Source: JAUREX01 sp044356825
GTDB taxonomy: Bacteria; Pseudomonadota; Alphaproteobacteria; Rhodobacterales; Rhodobacteraceae
Direction of reading: 5' to 3'
Length of the DNA stretch: 20,679 bases
Assembly: GCA_044356825.1 (NCBI GenBank)
Contig: JBIKVM010000027.1
Location: forward strand, 1 to 20,679
In this document: one piece after another, positions 1-6,460 of the stretch
Position numbering within the stretch: the stretch's first letter is position 1
Layout: the number at the start of each line of letters is the position of its first letter
Notes under the pieces: generated by a model
Databases searched by the model: none
Told to the model about the DNA's origin: nothing
Seen by the model: the letters and a program-made list of their open reading frames with translations, nothing else
Translations under genes and position numbers: made by a program

Positions 1-1
1 G

Positions 2-388
2 CGCCATGGCCTCGACGGGGTGCATCTGACCGACGGGGCACGCAGCCTGCGCGCGGCGCGGCGCGATCTGGGGGCCGATGCGATCGTGGGCGCGTTCTGC
101 GGCACGACCCGGCACGAGGGGATCTCTGCCGCCGAGGCGGGGGCGGATTATGTGGCCTTCGGGCCCTGCGGCGAAACCGCGCTGGGCGACGGGCGGCAGG
201 CGGCGGACGACCTCTTTGCCTGGTGGTCCGAGATGATCGAGGTGCCGGTCATTGCCGAGGGCGCGCTCGACCCCGCCCGCGTCGCGGCGCTGGCGGCCAG
301 CACCGATTTCTTCGCCTTCGGTGCCGAGGTCTGGGCCGCGCCCGATCCGCTGGCGGCGCTGCGCCGGCTTGTCGCCGCGATCGGCTGA
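2..388 (+). CDS. ThiE-like (thiamine phosphate synthase family) protein, 5'-truncated
   Basis: This is the C-terminal 128 residues of a TIM-barrel protein of the thiamine phosphate synthase family. The open frame runs in from the left edge, so the start is missing; family members are usually about 200-215 residues. The visible part begins at the DGVHL strand that in ThiE precedes the metal-binding acidic residues. It continues through a YVAFGP strand and a VPVIAEGAL strand, which align with the YVGxGPxxPTxTK and PxVAIGGI segments of true ThiE. The PTxTK loop is replaced by CGETALGDG and the phosphate-binding GGI by EGA, so normal ThiE catalysis is doubtful. I recall similar divergent copies in Rhodobacterales annotated as thiamine phosphate synthase. 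No other thiamine gene is visible here. It ends convergently with ispE, four bases away. Family membership is fairly sure; activity is not. Confidence 0.75.
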   Translation, partial: RHGLDGVHLTDGARSLRAARRDLGADAIVGAFCGTTRHEGISAAEAGADYVAFGPCGETALGDGRQAADDLFAWWSEMIEVPVIAEGALDPARVAALAASTDFFAFGAEVWAAPDPLAALRRLVAAIG

Positions 389-398
389 CCCCTCAGCC
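383..398. repeat. Inverted repeat spanning the convergent ThiE-like/ispE stop codons
   Basis: The perfect inverted repeat GGCTGA-CCCC-TCAGCC has 6-base arms and a 4-base loop. Its inner ends are the two opposed stop codons, TGA at 386-388 on the + strand and TGA read from 395-393 on the - strand. No T-run follows on either strand, so it is not a classical intrinsic terminator. It could act as a small bidirectional 3'-end hairpin. Confidence 0.6.
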
Positions 399-1244
399 CG
401 ACCCGCCGAAGCGGCAGGCGCGCACCCACCATTCCGGGTGCTGCCGCGCGAGCAGCCGCGCGCCCACGCGGGCCGTGGCGCGCGAGGGCATGATCGCGAA
501 GGCGCTCGCCCCCGACCCCGACATCCGCGCAAGCCGGGCGCCCGGCAGCGCGCCGAGTGCCGCGATCAGCGCGCCCACCTCGGGCATGAGGGCGCGCGCG
601 GGGGCCTCGAGGTCGTTGCGCGTCCCCGCAAGCCACGCCACGAGGTCCGCGCCATCCCGCCAGCGCGCGGGCAGGGGCGGCAGCGCGGGCCCGAAATCGC
701 CGCGCCGCGCGCCGAATACCGCCGCCGTCGCCAGCGGCCGGCGCGGATTGACGAGCACCGCCCAGAGCGGCGGCAGACCCGAGAGCGGCAGAACGGCCTC
801 ACCGATCCCCGACATGCGCGCGGGCCGCGCCTCGAGGCAGACGGGCACATCGGCCCCGAGGCTCAGGATCGCGGCCGCATCGGGCATCGCCCGGCCCGAT
901 GCGGCCCCGACCAACCGCAGCGCCGCGGCCGCATCCGAAGACCCGCCCCCGATCCCCGAGGCGACGGGCAGGCGCTTGGTCAGCGTGAGCGGCGGCGCCT
1001 CGGGCCCCGCGACCAGATGCGCCGCGCGCAGCACGAGGTTGTCGGCCGCCGCGTTCAGCGCGCCCGCCTCGGGGCCGCGCAGCGTCAGGGGCGGCCCACC
1101 CGCGGGCGCCAGCGCCACCCGGTCGCCCGTGTCGGCAAAGACGACAAGCGAATCGAGCAGGTGATAGCCATCCGCGCGCCGCCCCGTCACATGCAGGCAG
1201 AGGTTGACCTTGGCGGGCGCGAAGCCCGGATCGCGCGCGATCAT
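393..1244 (-). CDS. ispE: 4-diphosphocytidyl-2-C-methyl-D-erythritol kinase (IspE)
   Basis: A 283-residue GHMP-family kinase of the MEP isoprenoid pathway. It phosphorylates the 2-hydroxyl of CDP-ME with ATP in the cytoplasm. The N-terminal APAKVNLCLHVTG holds the catalytic lysine (K12). The glycine-rich ATP loop PVASGIGGGSSDAAA lies at about residues 93-107, and LGADVPV with the catalytic aspartate (D132) follows, as in E. coli IspE (K10, D141). Length is normal. The start at 1244 is chosen because the family begins right before APAKVNL and because this ATG overlaps the TGA of the upstream TPR gene in an ATGA arrangement, which implies translational coupling. A longer frame reaches 1373 but lies inside the TPR gene and has no family sequence. 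The gene should be transcribed with the TPR gene. Confidence 0.96.
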   Translation of the reverse strand: MIARDPGFAPAKVNLCLHVTGRRADGYHLLDSLVVFADTGDRVALAPAGGPPLTLRGPEAGALNAAADNLVLRAAHLVAGPEAPPLTLTKRLPVASGIGGGSSDAAAALRLVGAASGRAMPDAAAILSLGADVPVCLEARPARMSGIGEAVLPLSGLPPLWAVLVNPRRPLATAAVFGARRGDFGPALPPLPARWRDGADLVAWLAGTRNDLEAPARALMPEVGALIAALGALPGARLARMSGSGASAFAIMPSRATARVGARLLARQHPEWWVRACRFGGSG

Positions 1245-2968
1245 CGGCGCGCGCGGTCCGCGAGCGAGGGCGCCCCCTCCTCGGCCAGCGTCGCGTCGAG
1301 GCCGATCTCGAGCTTGCGGCGGATGCGTTCGGCAAGCTCGGGCTCGGGGTCGAACGACAGCGCGCGACGCCACTGGAATTCCGCCTCGCGCTTGCGCCCG
1401 ACCGCCCAGTAGACATCGCCCAGATGGTCCGTCACGATCGGATCGACCGGCATCAGGAGCGAGGCGCGCTCCATCGGCACCAGCGCGGCCTCATACTCGC
1501 CGAGCAGGAAATAGCCCCAGGCGAGCGAATCGACGATGTGGCCGCTGTCGGGGCGCTGGTCGACCGCACGGCGGATCAGCGTCATCGCCTCATCGAGGTT
1601 CGTGCCCAGCTCGAGGAAGGAATAGCCCAGATAGTTCAGCACCATCGGCTGATCGGGCGAAAGCTGCAGCGCCAAGCGGAAATCAGGCTCGGCCAGATCC
1701 CACATCTTTGCCCGCTCGTAGGCGATGGCGCGGCTGTAATAGAGCGTCCAGTGCCGTGGCAGCGGCGGACCGATGATGGCTATGGCGCGCCCATAGGCTT
1801 CGGCGGCGCCCACATACTCCTCGGCGCGACGCAGCAAATCGGCCAGGGCCACGTGCACTTCCGCATAGGCGGCGTGGGTCTGCGCCAGTTCGGTGAGGGC
1901 CGCGCGCGCCGCTGCGTCATCGCCAAGTTCGACCAGGGCCCCCGCCTTGCCGATCCGGGCCGCGACATACAGGGGGTTCTCGGGTGCGACGCCGTCATAG
2001 GCCTCGCCCGCGAGGGCCCACTGGCCAAGATCCTCGAGCATCCCGGCCACATGTAGCGCAGCATGGGCATGACGGGGATCAAGGTGCACCGCAATCCGGC
2101 CATAGGCCAGCGCGAGCGGCCGCGACTGCTCGTCGTTGAGGGCGAGCGAGAGGGTGTGGAACACCTCGGCTATGCCGGTACGGGCATCTTGCGGAAAGCT
2201 GTAGGATGGCACCTCGCCCGCGGCAAGCATGGCGCGCAGCGCGACGATCTGCGGATCGGGCGGGCCATCGAACGAGCTGTCGATCAGTACAATCGCGGCT
2301 TCGGTCTGGTCGAGCTGGGCAAGGATCTCGACCCGGAGCAGGACGCCGCGCCGATCCTGCACGATGGGAGCTGCCGGCCCGAGCAGAAGGGCGTGCGCCG
2401 CCTCGAAGTCCCCGGCTGCGGCCCGGGCAAGGGCGAGCGTGTAGCTGGCGATTACCTCGGCCCCCTGAAGCCGGCCTGCCTCTTCGAGGGCCGAAATGGC
2501 CGCAGCCATGTCGCCCTCGCCGACGCGGATCCATCCCAGAAGCAACCCGTCGCCAAGCGGCCCGGCAACCCCGCCCGACCCGAGCGCGGTACGCAGGGCC
2601 GGATAGTCGGCGCGCATCAGGTCATCGGCAAAGATCGCGAGCGCGGCAGGCTGCGAGAAGGCCCCTGCGGCGCGCAGGCTGCGCGCGATCTCGGACGCGC
2701 GCGCGATGTCGCCTTCGCCGAGCGCGGCAGAAACGGCCGCGTCGATCAGTTGCAGATTCGCCGGGTCGGCCGGAATCGCGCGGGCCAGCGCCTCGGAGGC
2801 GGCGGGAAAGTCGCTCTGGCCCATGGCGAGGCGCGCCGCGAGATAGGGCCCCGAAACACCGTCCTGCGCGCGCGCCGCACCGGCCACGAGTATCGCGGAA
2901 AGCACGGCCGCAACTGCGGCGCGCGGCAGCGGGGGTGCGGAGAAAACGAGGGAGCGCATCCGGAACAT
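1241..2968 (-). CDS. Secreted tetratricopeptide-repeat protein
   Basis: A 575-residue protein with a Sec signal peptide: basic start MFRMR, a hydrophobic stretch to about residue 33, and an ARA-type cleavage site before QDG. It is therefore probably periplasmic or anchored at the outer membrane, although no lipobox is visible. Much of the body is helical and alanine-rich. The C-terminal third holds clear TPR units from about residue 370 to 541, including NYLGYSFLELG, DSLAWGYFLLGEYEAA and DHLGDVYWAVGRKREAE. TPRs bind partner proteins; the partner is unknown. It is coupled to ispE by a four-base overlap, a pairing I recall from other Alphaproteobacteria. The start at 2968 has only a weak AAGG upstream and lies directly below a candidate promoter; M4 at 2959 is an alternative start. 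Confidence 0.88.
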   Translation of the reverse strand: MFRMRSLVFSAPPLPRAAVAAVLSAILVAGAARAQDGVSGPYLAARLAMGQSDFPAASEALARAIPADPANLQLIDAAVSAALGEGDIARASEIARSLRAAGAFSQPAALAIFADDLMRADYPALRTALGSGGVAGPLGDGLLLGWIRVGEGDMAAAISALEEAGRLQGAEVIASYTLALARAAAGDFEAAHALLLGPAAPIVQDRRGVLLRVEILAQLDQTEAAIVLIDSSFDGPPDPQIVALRAMLAAGEVPSYSFPQDARTGIAEVFHTLSLALNDEQSRPLALAYGRIAVHLDPRHAHAALHVAGMLEDLGQWALAGEAYDGVAPENPLYVAARIGKAGALVELGDDAAARAALTELAQTHAAYAEVHVALADLLRRAEEYVGAAEAYGRAIAIIGPPLPRHWTLYYSRAIAYERAKMWDLAEPDFRLALQLSPDQPMVLNYLGYSFLELGTNLDEAMTLIRRAVDQRPDSGHIVDSLAWGYFLLGEYEAALVPMERASLLMPVDPIVTDHLGDVYWAVGRKREAEFQWRRALSFDPEPELAERIRRKLEIGLDATLAEEGAPSLADRARR

Positions 2969-2974
2969 GCTGCG

Positions 2975-3003
2975 ACCTTAGGCCGGCCTCGGGGCCAAGA
3001 CAA
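2975..3003 (-). promoter_or_regulatory. Candidate promoter of the TPR-ispE operon
   Basis: On the - strand there is a -35 like TTGTCT (3003-2998), a 17-base spacer and a weak -10 like TAAGGT (2980-2975). Transcription would start at or next to the ATG at 2968, giving a leaderless or nearly leaderless mRNA. The same AAGG could instead be a ribosome-binding site read from a promoter further upstream. The -35 matches 4 of 6 consensus bases and the -10 only 3 of 6. Confidence 0.35.
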
Positions 3004-3121
3004 TGCGCTTGGGCATGGCGCATGGCACCGGGCGTGCCGCGGAGGGTCCGCTCGCGCAGGCGTGATCAGAGGAAGAACACGAGGAATGGGCCGTGCCGCG
3101 ACTCTGCGACCGTGCAGGATT

Positions 3122-3197
<76 letters not shown>

Positions 3198-3207
3198 ACG
3201 GGCGCGG

Positions 3208-3236
3208 GGTGTGGACCCAAACGCGGACCTTGTCAA
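3208..3236 (-). promoter_or_regulatory. Candidate tRNA-Ala promoter (perfect -35, poor -10)
   Basis: CTTGACA on the - strand gives a perfect -35 TTGACA at 3236-3231. With a 17-base spacer the -10 would be CACACC (3213-3208), a poor match. The -35 lies about 34 bases before the mature tRNA 5' end at 3197, so transcription would start very near the tRNA. The box sits in the loop and 3' arm of the pcuC terminator hairpin. Confidence 0.4.
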
Positions 3237-3249
3237 GCAAGGCCCGCGT
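3221..3249 (-). terminator. Terminator-like hairpin after pcuC
   Basis: On the - strand ACGCGGGCCTTG-CTTGA-CAAGGTCCGCGT forms a 12-pair stem with a 5-base loop, starting 22 bases after the pcuC stop. The single non-Watson-Crick position is G:U in the - strand RNA but A:C in + strand RNA, which fits function on the - strand. Only TTT follows, so the U-tract is weak. Confidence 0.6.
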
Positions 3250-3271
3250 CCTGCGCGACAAAGCGCGCGAC

Positions 3272-3751
3272 TCAGTGTCCGTGGTCGTGGCCGTGGCCAC
3301 CAGCGCCATCGCCCGAAGGCTCGCCGACCGGGACCGACACGACGATCTCGCCTGCCTTCTCGAAGACGAGCGTGAGGTCGATCCGCTCGCCCTGAGCGAG
3401 CGCCCGCAGCAGGCCCAGAAGCATGATGTGGTCGCCCCCCCGATCAAGCGCGTGGCTTCCGGCTGCGGGGATCGCGAAGCCCTCGTGGACATGGACCATC
3501 TGCATCACCCCCCCGGCATCCTGCCGATGGGTGTGCAGTTCGGCCCGTTCGGCCACGTCGATTCGCGCCGCGATCAGCCGGTCCTCGGCGGCGGCGGTGT
3601 TCTCGATCGTCATGAAGGCGGCACCCGCCTTGGCCATTGGGCTTGAGACAAGAATGTAGGGGTCGATTACGCGGATCGCGTCGGCGGCGAAGGCCGCAAC
3701 GGGTGCGATCAGGGCATGTGCCGCGAGGGCAACGATGTGGATGTGGCGCAT
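3272..3751 (-). CDS. pcuC: Periplasmic copper chaperone PCu(A)C
   Basis: A 159-residue copper chaperone of the PCu(A)C (DUF461) family, which delivers Cu(I) to the CuA centre of cytochrome c oxidase. A signal peptide ends near AFA22. The metal site shows ELH (H73), M83/M85 in GVMQM, and DHIM (H108, M110), the family's H-Xn-M-Xn-HxM pattern. A histidine-rich tail, GGHGHDHGH, ends the protein and may bind extra metal. The start at 3751 is supported by an AGGAG ribosome site six bases upstream and by the signal peptide. Its 5' end overlaps the upstream small gene by 43 bases, and a hairpin follows the stop codon. Recognition of the family is firm; the physiological target is inferred from it. 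Confidence 0.93.
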   Translation of the reverse strand: MRHIHIVALAAHALIAPVAAFAADAIRVIDPYILVSSPMAKAGAAFMTIENTAAAEDRLIAARIDVAERAELHTHRQDAGGVMQMVHVHEGFAIPAAGSHALDRGGDHIMLLGLLRALAQGERIDLTLVFEKAGEIVVSVPVGEPSGDGAGGHGHDHGH

Positions 3752-4122
3752 GATGTTCTCCTGCCTTGGGGTTCCGGACGAGGTCTGCGGAACAGGGCGG
3801 GAGGGGCGCGCGCGCAAGGCGCGGGAACAGGGCGCGACTCGAGCGCGCGGAATGCTGGCCTGCGCAGGGGGCGCAACCGCCCGAAGGCCGCCGGCGGCAA
3901 CCGCGGCGCGATCCCGTCGGCAAGGAAGAGGGCGCCGAGCGCGTCCGGGCAAGGCTGGGCGGGACCGGCGGGCCTGCCCAGCGAATCGATCCGGATGACG
4001 ACGAGTGCCGACCCTTGACAGATCACCGCCTCGGTCAGAGCAGGCCCACCGATGCGGCTCTGGGCTGCGGTGAAGCCGGTGAGGGCGACGATTGCCGCGA
4101 CCAAAAACGAAAGAAGGGGCAT
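3709..4122 (-). CDS. Small secreted Cys-containing protein, possibly DUF2946-like
   Basis: A 137-residue hypothetical protein. From the chosen start it has a hydrophobic signal-like segment (PLLSFLVAAIVALTG) followed by VICQGSALVVIRID and PCPDALGAL. The cysteines of ICxG and PCPD resemble a small protein I recall upstream of pcuC in Rhodobacterales, related to DUF2946; this is not certain. The second half is rich in Pro, Arg and Ala and weakly protein-like, and it overlaps the first 43 bases of pcuC, so the true C-terminus could be altered by an unseen frameshift. The ATG at 4122 lies inside the 3' arm of the rpmB terminator hairpin. An alternative ATG at 4164 lies four bases after the rpmB stop. 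Its position with pcuC suggests a role in copper handling, but this is inference. Confidence 0.55.
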   Translation of the reverse strand: MPLLSFLVAAIVALTGFTAAQSRIGGPALTEAVICQGSALVVIRIDSLGRPAGPAQPCPDALGALFLADGIAPRLPPAAFGRLRPLRRPAFRALESRPVPAPCARAPPALFRRPRPEPQGRRTSCATSTSLPSRHMP

Positions 4123-4145
4123 GCGGCCCAGCCGCTGCCCCCTTC
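4103..4145 (-). terminator. Intrinsic terminator of rpmB overlapping the next start codon
   Basis: On the - strand the 5' arm (4145-4131) and the 3' arm GCCGCATGCCCCTTC (4127-4113) close over a TGG loop. They form about 14 pairs, including GGGGCA/TGCCCC and GCGGC/GCCGC, with two single-base bulges. The T-rich run TTTCGTTTTT (4112-4103) follows. It begins 23 bases after the rpmB stop codon. This is the best intrinsic terminator in the window. The ATG at 4122-4120 is in the 3' arm, and the U-tract is also codons for the next protein's signal peptide. Confidence 0.75.
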
Positions 4146-4168
4146 GCAGGATCGTCACGCACATGGCC

Positions 4169-4459
4169 TCAGGCCGTGGCGGCAGATGCCTTGGCGATCT
4201 CGTGCTTGACCTTCAGCGCGCGGTCCGAGAGTTCCTCGTCGCGGGCCTTGGCAAGATAGGCGTCAAGCCCGCCACGATGATCGACACTGCGCAGCGCCGC
4301 CGCCGACACGCGAAAACGGAACGACCGGCCGAGCTTGTCCGAGATCATCGTGACCTCGTTGAGGTTCGGCAGGAAGCGCCGCTTGGTCTTGTTGTTGGCA
4401 TGGCTGATGTTGTGGCCCGACATGGGCCCCTTGCCGGTCAGTTCGCAGACGCGCGACAT
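4169..4459 (-). CDS. rpmB: 50S ribosomal protein L28
   Basis: A 96-residue ribosomal protein L28, a component of the large subunit. The N-terminus MSRVCELTGKGPMSGHNISH and the following NKTKRRFLPNL are diagnostic. Only one cysteine is present near the N-terminus (C5), so this is the zinc-free form rather than the form with two CxxC pairs. The start at 4459 fits the family, and a GAGGG ribosome site lies just upstream. The gene has its own promoter, which overlaps the meaB stop codon, and a strong terminator downstream. That predicts a mostly single-gene mRNA with some read-through into the small secreted protein gene and pcuC. Confidence 0.97.
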   Translation of the reverse strand: MSRVCELTGKGPMSGHNISHANNKTKRRFLPNLNEVTMISDKLGRSFRFRVSAAALRSVDHRGGLDAYLAKARDEELSDRALKVKHEIAKASAATA

Positions 4460-4519
4460 GGTCGTGATCCCTCGCAACACGGATGCTCCCCGGACGGGAC
4501 CGAGGCGCGACATCGAGGG

Positions 4520-4548
4520 CGTTTACGGACAATCGCGCGGGCCGTCAA
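4520..4548 (-). promoter_or_regulatory. rpmB promoter, embedded in the meaB 3' end
   Basis: On the - strand a CTTGACG motif gives -35 TTGACG (4548-4543, 5 of 6), then a 17-base spacer, then -10 TAAACG (4525-4520, 3 of 6). Expected transcription start is near 4513, leaving a leader of about 54 bases before the rpmB ATG. The TGA inside TTGACG is the meaB stop codon (4547-4545). Confidence 0.6.
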
Positions 4549-5588
4549 GCGCCACCGCCCCCCGCCCTGCCGCCCCCCGCCCCGGCGCCGAGGCGGGCGA
4601 TCATCTCGGCCGCGGCCTCGTCGGGGGTGCGCAGGCCCTGGGCGACCTCCTGCCCGAGGCGCTCCATCCGGGTGCGCGCGGCCGCATCGCCCGCGACCAG
4701 GTCCATGAGGCGCGCGCGCACCTCGGCCTCGAAGGCGCGCCGGCGCTGCCCGGCCCGCCGGGCGACAAGGTGCCCCTCGGCCCGCCGCCACGCCGCCAGC
4801 CGCGCGATGGTCGCGCGCACCTCGGCGATCCCTGTGCCGGTCAGCGCCGAGACCGCGATTGCGAGCGGGAACCCCTCGGGGTCCTCGGCGCGCGGCCGCA
4901 TCAGGCGCAGTGCGCCTGCATAGTCGGCCAGCGTGCGCTGCGCCGCCGCCGCGGTGTCGCCATCGGCCTTGTTGACGAGGATGAGGTCCGCGACCTCCAT
5001 GATGCCGCGCTTGACGCCCTGCAACTCATCCCCGCCCGCAGGCGCGAGGATGAGGACGAACACGTCGCAGAGGTCCGCCACCAGCGTCTCGGACTGGCCG
5101 ACCCCGACCGTCTCGATCAGCACCACGTCGAACCCCGCGCCTTCGCAGAGTTCCACCGCCTCGCGCGTGCGCCGCGCCACGCCGCCCAGATGCGCCCCGC
5201 TGGGCGAGGGGCGGATGAACGCCGCCGGATCGCGCGCGAGCAGCGGCATCCGCGTCTTGTCGCCGAGGATCGAGCCGCCCGAGCGCACCGAGCTCGGATC
5301 GACGGCCAGCACCGCGACGCGGCTGCCCTGCGCCGTCAGGAGCCGCCCGAAGGCCTCGATGAAGGTCGATTTCCCCGCCCCCGGGGTTCCGGTCAGCCCG
5401 ATCCGCAGCGCCTGCCGCCCCGTCGCGGCGGCGGCGGAGAGAAGGGCGCGCGCGGCTGGTCGGTCGGCGGCGCGCGTGCTCTCGATCAGCGTGATCGCAC
5501 GGGCGAGCGCGCGACGGTCGCCCGCGATCAGGCCCGGCGCCAGCCCCTCGGCGATCGGATCGGGCGCGCGGTCGGGCGGGTGTGTCAT
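4545..5588 (-). CDS. meaB: MeaB/ArgK family G3E GTPase (methylmalonyl-CoA mutase-associated)
   Basis: A 347-residue P-loop GTPase that protects and loads adenosylcobalamin into methylmalonyl-CoA mutase. Visible motifs are the P-loop GLTGTPGAGKST (about 64-75), VDPSS at 96-100, GGSILGDKTRM at 104-114 typical of MeaB, ETVGVGQSE (159-167) and NKAD (206-209). The C-terminal dimerisation arm is alanine- and glycine-rich and ends GGGGA. The mutase itself is not in the window. The start at 5588 (MTHPP) is chosen because homologous sequence begins soon after; ATGs at 5633 and 5660 are in frame, and the latter has an AGGGG close upstream. A hairpin at 5613-5628 lies just before the chosen start. Its stop codon lies in the rpmB -35 box. 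Confidence 0.93.
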   Translation of the reverse strand: MTHPPDRAPDPIAEGLAPGLIAGDRRALARAITLIESTRAADRPAARALLSAAAATGRQALRIGLTGTPGAGKSTFIEAFGRLLTAQGSRVAVLAVDPSSVRSGGSILGDKTRMPLLARDPAAFIRPSPSGAHLGGVARRTREAVELCEGAGFDVVLIETVGVGQSETLVADLCDVFVLILAPAGGDELQGVKRGIMEVADLILVNKADGDTAAAAQRTLADYAGALRLMRPRAEDPEGFPLAIAVSALTGTGIAEVRATIARLAAWRRAEGHLVARRAGQRRRAFEAEVRARLMDLVAGDAAARTRMERLGQEVAQGLRTPDEAAAEMIARLGAGAGGGRAGGGGA

Positions 5589-5612
5589 GGGGGCGTCCGG
5601 TCGAGGGTTGCG

Positions 5613-5628
5613 CCCCGCTCGCGCGGGG
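5613..5628. repeat. GC hairpin in the meaB leader or extreme 5' coding region
   Basis: CCCCGC-TCGC-GCGGGG on the + strand reads CCCCGC-GCGA-GCGGGG on the - strand, a 6-pair stem closed by a GNRA-type tetraloop. It is 24 bases upstream of the preferred meaB start and would be coding if the ATG at 5633 is used. Confidence 0.5.
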
Positions 5629-5719
5629 TTCATCGCGCGATTGTCAGCGGGTGGCTGCATTCACCCCTTTTCTGCCCGCTCCGCCGCTCCATGTCCAGCA
5701 GCCAGCAGATGGGGGCGGC

Positions 5720-6454
5720 ATGAGGACGCGCGGATTGGCGGGGTTGCTGGGCGCGGTGGCACTGGCACTGGGCGTGGCCGGGGTGGCCGCGGCCGAGACG
5801 CGCCAGTCGGCGCGCTTCGTGTTGTCGATCGCGGGCTTCTCATTTGGCGAAGTCAGCTTCGAGGCGACCGAGGCCGGCGCGCGGTATGGCATCCGGGCAA
5901 GGGCCGAGGGGCGCGGCGTCGGCCGCCTGGCGGGGCGGGGCTATTTCGAGGCCGAGACCGAGGGGCGGCTGCGCGGGGAACGGCTCGCGCCCGCGGGCTA
6001 TGCCGAACGCACCCGCTTTGGCGATCGTGCGCATGAGACCGAGCTGCGCTGGCAGGGGGCCGCGCCCGCCATCGTCGCCACCACCCGCGAGCCCGAGCCC
6101 CACGACATCGGCCCCGAGGGTCAGGCGGGCACGCTCGACCCGCTCACCGCGCTCTGGCTGCTTGCGCGCGACGCCCCGGCCGAGGCGCTCTGCCGGCAGG
6201 AGGCGGCCGTCTGGAACGGTCGCAGCCGCAGCCGATTCGACCTCTCGCCACCCGAACCCGACCCCGAGGATCCCGCCCGCCTCGTCTGCGCCGGCACCTA
6301 TCACCGCGAGGCGGGTTTTCCCCCCGAACGCCTGCGCGGCGGCCGCACCACGCCCTTTCGCATCGTCTATGTCGCTATGGGTGACGGCCTCTGGCGGGCC
6401 GAGCGGGCCGAGATGGCGACGCGCTATGGCACCGCGCGGCTGATCCGGCAATAA
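5720..6454 (+). CDS. DUF3108 domain-containing periplasmic protein
   Basis: A 244-residue protein with a signal peptide (MRTRGLAGLLGAVALALG..., cleavage near AAA|ETR) and a single DUF3108 domain. The signature is an early beta strand pair, RFVLSIAGFSFGEVSFEA, then LDPLTALWLL, and near the end a strand with FRIVYVAMGDGLW. The family is found in the periplasm or outer membrane of Proteobacteria, and its function is not established. The start at 5720 has a GGGGG run upstream and gives a proper signal peptide; the longer open frame from 5582 lies in non-coding sequence. hrpB follows six bases after its stop, so the two are probably co-transcribed. It diverges from meaB. The 131-base gap between them holds a TTGTCA motif (5641-5646) but no convincing -10. 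Confidence 0.85.
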   Translation: MRTRGLAGLLGAVALALGVAGVAAAETRQSARFVLSIAGFSFGEVSFEATEAGARYGIRARAEGRGVGRLAGRGYFEAETEGRLRGERLAPAGYAERTRFGDRAHETELRWQGAAPAIVATTREPEPHDIGPEGQAGTLDPLTALWLLARDAPAEALCRQEAAVWNGRSRSRFDLSPPEPDPEDPARLVCAGTYHREAGFPPERLRGGRTTPFRIVYVAMGDGLWRAERAEMATRYGTARLIRQ

Positions 6455-6460
6455 GGGCGC

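Noticed and set aside
3272..4162. A 296-codon frame extending pcuC upstream
   Set aside because: The first 137 residues are Arg/Pro/Ala-rich with no family match; a good ribosome site and a signal peptide place the true start at 3751.
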